Part shown: positions 59,396 through 64,000 of the stretch, piece by piece
Numbering within the stretch: position 1 is the first letter of the stretch
Layout of the letters: the number at the start of each line of letters is the position of its first letter
Assembly (NCBI GenBank): GCA_910587475.1
Contig: CAJUMR010000008.1
Location: forward strand, 24,764 to 88,763
Direction of reading: 5' to 3'
DNA length: 64,000 nucleotides
Source: an uncultured Muribaculaceae bacterium
GTDB taxonomy: Bacteria; Bacteroidota; Bacteroidia; Bacteroidales; Muribaculaceae
Notes under the pieces: model-generated
Seen by the model: the letters and a program-made list of their open reading frames with translations, nothing else
Told to the model about the DNA's origin: nothing
The model's database searches: none
Translations under genes and position numbers: made by a program

Positions 59396-60668
59396 TAGCC
59401 ATCAGGTCGGCAACCACGAAGGTGCTGCCGCCGACAAATATCGTGTCGCCCTCTTTCGCTTGAGAGAGGGCGATTTTGTATCCGTCGGCAACGGTCGGAG
59501 ACACTGAGCCTTTCAGTCCGGCAGCTTCAGCCTTGACGGCCAGCTCGCCCGAGTCGAGTCCGCGCTGTACCGACGGCTTGACGAAATGGTAGTTTGCTTC
59601 GCGCGGCATCATGGCCAGGATGCCCGACACGTCCTTGTCGTTGACAAAACCGATGACCATGTGGAGACGCTTGCCGTAAGATTTGAGACGTTCGGCCAGA
59701 TAGGTCCAACCGCCGACATTGTGCCCCGTGTCGCATATCACCGCAGGGTTGTCGGCGACTTTCATCCACCGTCCGGCGAGTCCGGTGAGACGGCCGACGT
59801 TGCTGAATCCGGCGGCGACATCGCCGGGCGTGATCACCAACCCGAGTTCCTGGAGTTTGGCGAGCGAATGCATTATGGTGGTTGCGTTTTTCACCTGACA
59901 GTCTCCACACAGTTCCCCCTCGATGTCGCCCCAGGGTGTGTTGCGGTAGACGATGCTTTCCGGCAGTCTGTCGCATGAGTCGAACATCGGGTGGTCGTCG
60001 GCGTGGATGATCTCTGAGCCGCGGTCGGTCGCCGCGAGGTCGAACACTTCCCTTACGTCGCCCTCCGACTCGCCGATGACCACAGGCACTCCGGGCTTGA
60101 TGATGCCGGCTTTTTCAGCCGCTATCTCTGCCGGAGTGTGTCCGAGCAGTGCGGTGTGGTCGAGAGAGATGTTGGTTATGATGCTCAGCATCGGAGATAT
60201 GATGTTTGTGCTGTCGAGCCTTCCGCCGAGGCCTACTTCGATCACGGCCACGTCGACGTTGTTGCGGGCGAAGTGTTCGAAGGCCATCACAGTGGTGAGT
60301 TCGAAGAACGACGGCTGAAAGCCGCTGTCGTCCAACGATTGAAAACGCTCTACAAAGTCTATGACGTCGGTCTCGCCGATCATCTTGCCGTCGATGCGTA
60401 TGCGTTCGCGGAAGTCGACAAGATGGGGCGACGTGAACAGCCCTACTTTATATCCGGCCGATTGGAGCACGGCAGCTATGGTGTGGGCTGTCGATCCTTT
60501 GCCGTTGGTGCCTCCGACATGGATGCAGCGCAAGCGGCGGTGGGGATCGCCGAAGCGCCGGCTCAATCCTCTGACGGTGTCGAGTCCGGGTTTGTAGGCT
60601 CCGGCTCCGATCGCCTGAAACATCGGCACACTGTTGAAAAGATATTCTGTAGCTTCTTGATAAGTCAT
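59379..60668 (-). CDS. folC: Folylpolyglutamate/dihydrofolate synthase
   Basis: A 429-residue Mur-ligase-type enzyme. HVGGTNGKGSTAHTIAAVLQ is the P-loop, and TSPHLVDFRERIRIDGK, EVGLGGRLDSTNII and NISLDHTALLGHTPAEIAAE are FolC motifs. It adds glutamate to dihydropteroate or folate. The ATG at 60668 is chosen because the longer upstream frame runs through the transporter gene. It is 2 bases after the ChrA-type gene's stop on the same strand. Confidence 0.95.
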   Translation of the reverse strand: MTYQEATEYLFNSVPMFQAIGAGAYKPGLDTVRGLSRRFGDPHRRLRCIHVGGTNGKGSTAHTIAAVLQSAGYKVGLFTSPHLVDFRERIRIDGKMIGETDVIDFVERFQSLDDSGFQPSFFELTTVMAFEHFARNNVDVAVIEVGLGGRLDSTNIISPMLSIITNISLDHTALLGHTPAEIAAEKAGIIKPGVPVVIGESEGDVREVFDLAATDRGSEIIHADDHPMFDSCDRLPESIVYRNTPWGDIEGELCGDCQVKNATTIMHSLAKLQELGLVITPGDVAAGFSNVGRLTGLAGRWMKVADNPAVICDTGHNVGGWTYLAERLKSYGKRLHMVIGFVNDKDVSGILAMMPREANYHFVKPSVQRGLDSGELAVKAEAAGLKGSVSPTVADGYKIALSQAKEGDTIFVGGSTFVVADLMAIIGWR

Positions 60669-60670
60669 TG

Positions 60671-61243
60671 TCAAAAAAGTATATAGCCTGCGGCGCCTGC
60701 GCAGATTATGATCAGTATCGGGTGAGTTTTGGTGAATAGGGTCACGGCCAGCGCGGCGACGGCGAGCGCTATGCTCTTGATTACCTCGGGCGAAGTGTGG
60801 CCGAAGTTCTCGCCGTTCATCAGTATCAGCGCTGCCGAAGCGATCAGACCGATCACCACCGGTCGCAGGCCGTTGAATATGCCTTTGATCGCTACGCTGT
60901 CGCGGTGACGTCTGATGTAGTGGCTGGCATAGCGCACAAGCAGAAACGACGGGATGATCACCACGAGTGTGCAGATGATCGAGCCGAGTATGCCCCATAG
61001 CGGCGAATTGAGAGTTTCAGACGAGTGCATCGGTGCCACATAGCCGATATAAGTGGCCGAGTTGATGCCGATTGGGCCGGGGGTCATCTGAGAGATGGCC
61101 ACAATGTCGGTGAACATTTTTTCGGTGATCCATCCCGGGCTGACGATCTCGTTCTCGATGAGAGCAAGCATGGCGTAACCGCCGCCGAAGCCGAAAAATC
61201 CGATTTTCAGATAGCTCCATATCAATTTCAGATAGATCATCAT
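60671..61243 (-). CDS. Chromate transporter subunit (ChrA family)
   Basis: A 190-residue membrane protein with five or six hydrophobic segments. KIGFFGFGGGYAMLALIENE and ISQMTPGPIGINSATYIGY are the signature of short-chain ChrA proteins. Two such half-size proteins form a complete chromate/anion transporter. It overlaps its partner upstream by 4 bases. Confidence 0.9.
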   Translation of the reverse strand: MMIYLKLIWSYLKIGFFGFGGGYAMLALIENEIVSPGWITEKMFTDIVAISQMTPGPIGINSATYIGYVAPMHSSETLNSPLWGILGSIICTLVVIIPSFLLVRYASHYIRRHRDSVAIKGIFNGLRPVVIGLIASAALILMNGENFGHTSPEVIKSIALAVAALAVTLFTKTHPILIIICAGAAGYILF

Positions 61244-61833
61244 CGCGCGCCTCCTTCCTTATGACTGTTGTTGGCCTTGACGCTGCGTTGCAGCACATAC
61301 CATCCGCCGAGACCGCCGAGGATTATGTAGAGGATCGGATTGGAGATCACGGGTAGTTTCGACCATATGAGTAGCGCCACGGCTATCGGTATCCACACAG
61401 TGTAGCGGGTGAGTCGGGCCGATCGGGCCGAAGTGATCACCGGCGCTACGATCAGAGCGACTACTACAGGTCGGATGCCTTTGAATATCGCCGATATCAC
61501 AGGGTCGTTGGTGATCAGGTCGGGAGTCAGAAACATCGCTATAAGAAGGATGATTACAAAACTTGGCAGTATTGTGCCGGCCGCAGAGCAGATGCTGCCC
61601 TTGAGACCGCGGAGTTTATCGCCTACGGCAACCGAAATGTTGACAGCAAGAAGTCCGGGCAGCGTTTGTGCAACGGCGAGTAGGTCGAGAAACTCATTGC
61701 GGTCGATCCAATGATATTTGTCGACGATTTCGCGCTCGATGATGCTGATCATGGCCCATCCGCCGCCGAACGTGAATGCCCCGATCTTGAAAAATGTCGC
61801 AAAAAGACGTGTCAGAGATGCATTTTTGTCCAT
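61240..61833 (-). CDS. Chromate transporter subunit (ChrA family), partner
   Basis: A 197-residue homologue of the next gene with KIGAFTFGGGWAMISIIERE and LAVAQTLPGLLAVNISVAVG. Both halves of a split ChrA pair are present. A TAATTTTG promoter box (61866-61859) lies about 26 bases before the ATG. The chromosome upstream is occupied by the prophage remnant. Confidence 0.9.
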   Translation of the reverse strand: MDKNASLTRLFATFFKIGAFTFGGGWAMISIIEREIVDKYHWIDRNEFLDLLAVAQTLPGLLAVNISVAVGDKLRGLKGSICSAAGTILPSFVIILLIAMFLTPDLITNDPVISAIFKGIRPVVVALIVAPVITSARSARLTRYTVWIPIAVALLIWSKLPVISNPILYIILGGLGGWYVLQRSVKANNSHKEGGAR

Positions 61834-61858
61834 TATAAGTCCCTTTTTTAAAGTCGGA

Positions 61859-61866
61859 CAAAATTA
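61859..61866 (-). promoter_or_regulatory. -7 box for the chromate transporter operon
   Basis: Minus-strand TAATTTTG 26 bases before the ATG at 61833. No clean -33 TTTG is seen at 19-21 bases. Confidence 0.5.
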
Positions 61867-61921
61867 CACAATTATCCAATCACCTCCCCAATAAAAACAG
61901 CGAAATTTATGTCGGCGCTCT

Positions 61922-62348
61922 TCGGTTGATCTCCCGGCGTTCCCTGCGAACCTTGCTGCTATCGCTACCACAGTGGCTACAATCCTCGCCAACGTGACAA
62001 CGGACATAACGACGGTCAAGTCGGCCAAGTTTGCTGAGGGTGGTAAGGTTAACGGCCCCAGCACAGGCACGAGTGACAGCATACCTGCATACCTCTCAAA
62101 TGGGGAGTTCGTAATGACCGCCCAAGCCACCAGAATGTTTGAACCTCTGCTCGTGGCTATGAATGGAATAGGCAAAAGGCATTCCCATGCCCTCTCGGGC
62201 GGCCTCTGACCGCGTTACGCCTGCTGAAATGATGACAGAATCATTCGGCTCTGCTGCTCGTGAAATACGGCCCGTTGTGTCTGTTGTGGAAATCAGCGAA
62301 TCTCAAGACCGTGTAAATGTAATAGAGAACCTTGATACATTCGATTAA
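61922..62348 (+). pseudogene. C-terminal fragment of a phage tail tape-measure protein, frameshifted
   Basis: The frame gives VDLPAFPANLAAIATTVATI, then KFAEGGKVNGPSTGTSDSIP and FVMTAQATRMFEPLLVAMNG, the usual C-terminal part of tape-measure proteins. It then hits a stop just after GKRHSHALSGGL. Dropping one A from the run GGCAAAAGGC near 62170 restores a frame reading IPMPSRAAS, then VVSVVEISESQDRVNVIENL ending in D and stop, the family's normal tail. The 5' two thirds of the gene are absent. It is a decayed prophage scrap. Confidence 0.75.
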
Positions 62349-62351
62349 CCG

Positions 62352-62586
62352 ATGACTACATACCAACAGCTCCGAGCCAACGAAAGCCTGCTCCAGTTAA
62401 TCTCGGGCAATAAGATTAACATAACAGATGTGACCCACCTCGGTATATACGCCGAATATCAGCGTATGAAAGAGGAGGGTCACAAAGTGAGTTACTTCAC
62501 TATCCACCTTGCCGACAAATATGGGATGACAGACAGGGGGCTATAAGGTTATCCGTAGGCTCAACAAGAAAGTGAATGTGGGTTAG
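62352..62586 (+). pseudogene. Small phage-associated protein, frameshifted
   Basis: The frame from ATG 62352 gives YQQLRANESLLQLI, then GIYAEYQRMKEEGHKVSYFT and LADKYGMTDRGL, then a stop at 62546. Removing one G from the GGGGG run near 62537 continues the protein as YKVIRRLNKKVNVG and a stop at 62586. The HTH-like end suggests a small phage DNA-binding protein. It follows the tape-measure fragment by 3 bases, as in a degenerate phage module. It overlaps the convergent lipoprotein's stop by 4 bases. Confidence 0.6.
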
Positions 62587-63044
62587 AATACCAACTCTTT
62601 AGCAACGCCGATTTTGTAGAGGTCATGGAGAGTCTTTGCATCCTCAATAGCCTCTTTTCCAATGTTTAGCCCTGCGGCATTAAGTCCATCTGCGTACGCT
62701 CCGGCTAAAGTAGATGTACCACTGGGGGCATTAGCTCCAAAGTATCTCTCGACTGCCGTTGTTAGCATTTCCTTATCTGCATTTGAGAGTTTATAGTTTG
62801 GGTTAGCCTTGATGACTGCCAGAATTTTCTCGTTGGCAAAGATGTTGCCGTTAGGAGTTGTGAATAAGTCTGCCTCGGAAATGTCCGATATGTCAAGGTT
62901 GCCGGACTCGATTGCCTGACTTTGTTTAGTCCCTTCGTCAATAAGGGCTACAACGTCTTTTACGGAGGTATTGTCGTCGCTCCCTCCACATGACAACATG
63001 GCACAAGATAGAAAAAGAATGAGTAAAAGGAATAAATTTTTCAT
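62583..63044 (-). CDS. Hypothetical lipoprotein
   Basis: A 153-residue protein with a lipoprotein signal (LFLSCAMLSC, lipobox LSC near residue 19) followed by GGSDDNTS, typical of surface-exported Bacteroidetes lipoproteins. The remainder is helical (NADKEMLTTAVERYFG, GLNIGKEAIEDAKTLHD). I do not recognise the family. It lies at the edge of the prophage scrap and could have come with it. Confidence 0.65.
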   Translation of the reverse strand: MKNLFLLLILFLSCAMLSCGGSDDNTSVKDVVALIDEGTKQSQAIESGNLDISDISEADLFTTPNGNIFANEKILAVIKANPNYKLSNADKEMLTTAVERYFGANAPSGTSTLAGAYADGLNAAGLNIGKEAIEDAKTLHDLYKIGVAKELVF

Positions 63045-63052
63045 ACTGGAAG

Positions 63053-63175
63053 TTATTTAGAGATTAAAGATTTGCCAAAAAATCGATCCAACATCTTTGT
63101 CGCACTGTCGATGACGAAGACCTCAGAATCATCTGGGACCAATTGGTAGTATGAGATTTCATGGGAAATAATGGC
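63053..63175 (-). pseudogene. Remnant reading frame upstream of the lipoprotein
   Basis: On the minus strand, after a TAG at 63178-63176, an open stretch reads HEISYYQLVPDDSEVFVIDS, then ATKMLDRFFGKSLISK and a stop at 63053. It has no credible start codon and ends 8 bases before the lipoprotein's ATG. The protein-like composition suggests the end of a lost gene. Family unknown. It lies in the 397-base stretch 63045-63441, which otherwise holds a TATCTTTG box (63231-63224) and a hairpin. Confidence 0.3.
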
Positions 63176-63338
63176 CTATATGATATGCGCTTGACTCAAG
63201 GGTTACGTCTTAGTTTTCAAATACAAAGATACGAAAAAACTACGAAATAATGGTTATATCGACCATTCAAAAATTTGTCTATATTATAACGCATCCAAAT
63301 GAGAAAAGAGTCATGTCGAAAACCGTGTCTCAGACCAA

Positions 63339-63380
63339 AGCCGGCTTGTGGATGATTTTTTCTCAATCCACAGGCCGGCT
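63339..63380. terminator. Long hairpin downstream of the partial propeller gene
   Basis: Arms at 63339-63352 and 63367-63380 pair over 14 bp with one G-T pair; the loop is 14 bases. It is placed just past the stop of the minus-strand propeller gene, so it may end that transcript, though no T-run follows. Confidence 0.55.
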
Positions 63381-63441
63381 GTCATTAAGAGGGTATAGGC
63401 CAAGTACTGACGATGGAGGTGAGCGCCTGGCTATCCTGCTT

Positions 63442-64000
63442 TTAGATGCCTTTAATCGTCATTATTTCAAGACGGTCGTCTGAACGCTTTAAATAAAAAT
63501 CAGTATCGGTTACATATATACTGCCTGAATATACATCGTTGTCAATTTTTACGGTTTGTTCTTTACCGGTGTATTTGTCAAGGAAATGGGCGTAGGAAAT
63601 CTTGTCATGTACGAATTTTAAAACAAAATATCTGTCACTTTCATGAAAGTGCATTGCGATTACAGGAAAGTATCTTTGCATCGGAGCAAATGCAGCACCC
63701 GTAAATTTCGATTTCATTGTTTCGTCATCCGGCCAAAGACCGTTGAAATCAAGGTTGTATCTCACGGATGCTTTTCCATCGGACAAGGTGTAGATGGTCG
63801 GTTCCATCACAGGCTGATAGCCTATGGTCGAGTCGTTGAGATTCTGTAGTGGTTCGATTTCGATGATCGTGACGCCTCTGAGCATTTCAGGCACTTTCTG
63901 CACGGTTTCGTATTCTGTTGCAGAGGCTGCCTTCCACGACACGCGGTCGTCACCATAATCCTGATTCGTAAAATCAGCCCATACATTTCCTTTGCTGTCG
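63442..64000 (-). CDS. 6-bladed beta-propeller protein, C-terminal part, continues off the window
   Basis: The frame is open to the window edge: it reads DSKGNVWADFTNQDYGDDRV from base 63999 down and ends with IMTIKGI at 63442. It is a close relative of the gene at 6721 (DTEGNVWADFSNQDLADERI there), sharing LDFNGLWPDDET and the closing RLEIMTI against CLEIMTI. The N-terminal half and any signal lie outside the window. It suggests a second copy of the propeller module nearby. Confidence 0.85.
   Translation of the reverse strand, partial: DSKGNVWADFTNQDYGDDRVSWKAASATEYETVQKVPEMLRGVTIIEIEPLQNLNDSTIGYQPVMEPTIYTLSDGKASVRYNLDFNGLWPDDETMKSKFTGAAFAPMQRYFPVIAMHFHESDRYFVLKFVHDKISYAHFLDKYTGKEQTVKIDNDVYSGSIYVTDTDFYLKRSDDRLEIMTIKGI

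Noticed and set aside
61864..62175. Minus-strand 103-codon frame
   Set aside because: It is antisense to the recognisable tape-measure fragment.
63250..63483. 77-codon plus-strand frame
   Set aside because: It spans a hairpin and the antisense end of the propeller gene; no motif is visible.

Overview
This 64 kb window looks like a Bacteroidales chromosome, plausibly a gut Muribaculaceae relative (inferred from gene content and order, not proven). Reasons: promoters match the Bacteroidetes form (TTTG, 19-21 bases, then TAnnTTTG); there are hardly any Shine-Dalgarno sites; and the lineage-typical families include NVEALA-type peptides with 6-bladed propeller lipoproteins, DUF4831, TIGR02757, a glycine-lipid acyltransferase pair and a Bacteroidales-style thiamin operon.

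Layout. 1-3.7 kb: an acyltransferase pair probably making glycine lipids, a polysaccharide flippase, and a DUF2975 membrane protein with an XRE regulator. 3.9-11.3 kb: an AT-rich accessory island with five propeller lipoproteins, three NVEALA-type peptides (one only 54 aa) and a CxxC lipoprotein. Two of the propellers share a 592-bp tract that reads as identical. 11.5-12.6 kb: rpsF-rpsR-rplI. 12.7-19.1 kb: a TPP-riboswitch-headed thiamin operon (thiS, tenI-like, thiE, thiG, thiH, thiF, a methyltransferase, tenA, thiD) without thiC. 19.1-33.4 kb: housekeeping genes, mostly on the minus strand (rsgA, an lptG-like permease, tgt, a nucleotidyltransferase, a nucleoside phosphorylase, dprA, a thioesterase, an Ntn hydrolase, DUF4831, nnr, hisS, an AlkD-like protein, a DMT transporter) and a possible small RNA near 30.35 kb. 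33.5-36.8 kb: an OmpA-like lipoprotein, then a TonB receptor with a small HMA metal-binding protein. 36.8-43.5 kb: a tight minus-strand operon mlaE-mlaF-holB-addB-like-hemW. 43.7-47.8 kb: tRNA-His, TIGR02757, and a redox pair (NapH/NapG-like fusion plus a Tat-type aldo/keto reductase with ferredoxin motifs). 47.9-61.8 kb: AI-2E-type permease, parallel beta-helix lipoprotein, GT39-type glycosyltransferase, prs, HD protein, GH13 amylase, patatin, ion channel, BrkB, ridA, folC and a split chromate transporter. 61.9-64 kb: a decayed prophage scrap (tape-measure C-terminus with a frameshift and a second frameshifted small phage gene), a lipoprotein, and the end of a sixth propeller gene that leaves the window.

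How they work together. The thiamin operon covers thiazole synthesis from ThiS, ThiG, ThiH and ThiF, coupling by ThiE, and pyrimidine handling by TenA and ThiD. Without thiC nearby, the pyrimidine part may come from salvage or from a thiC elsewhere. The most interesting uncharacterised unit is the peptide-propeller module, where a secreted four-cysteine peptide overlaps the start of a propeller lipoprotein by one base (TGATG), twice in a row, with a CxxC lipoprotein between the two copies. Function calls come from reading motifs by eye; no database search was run.
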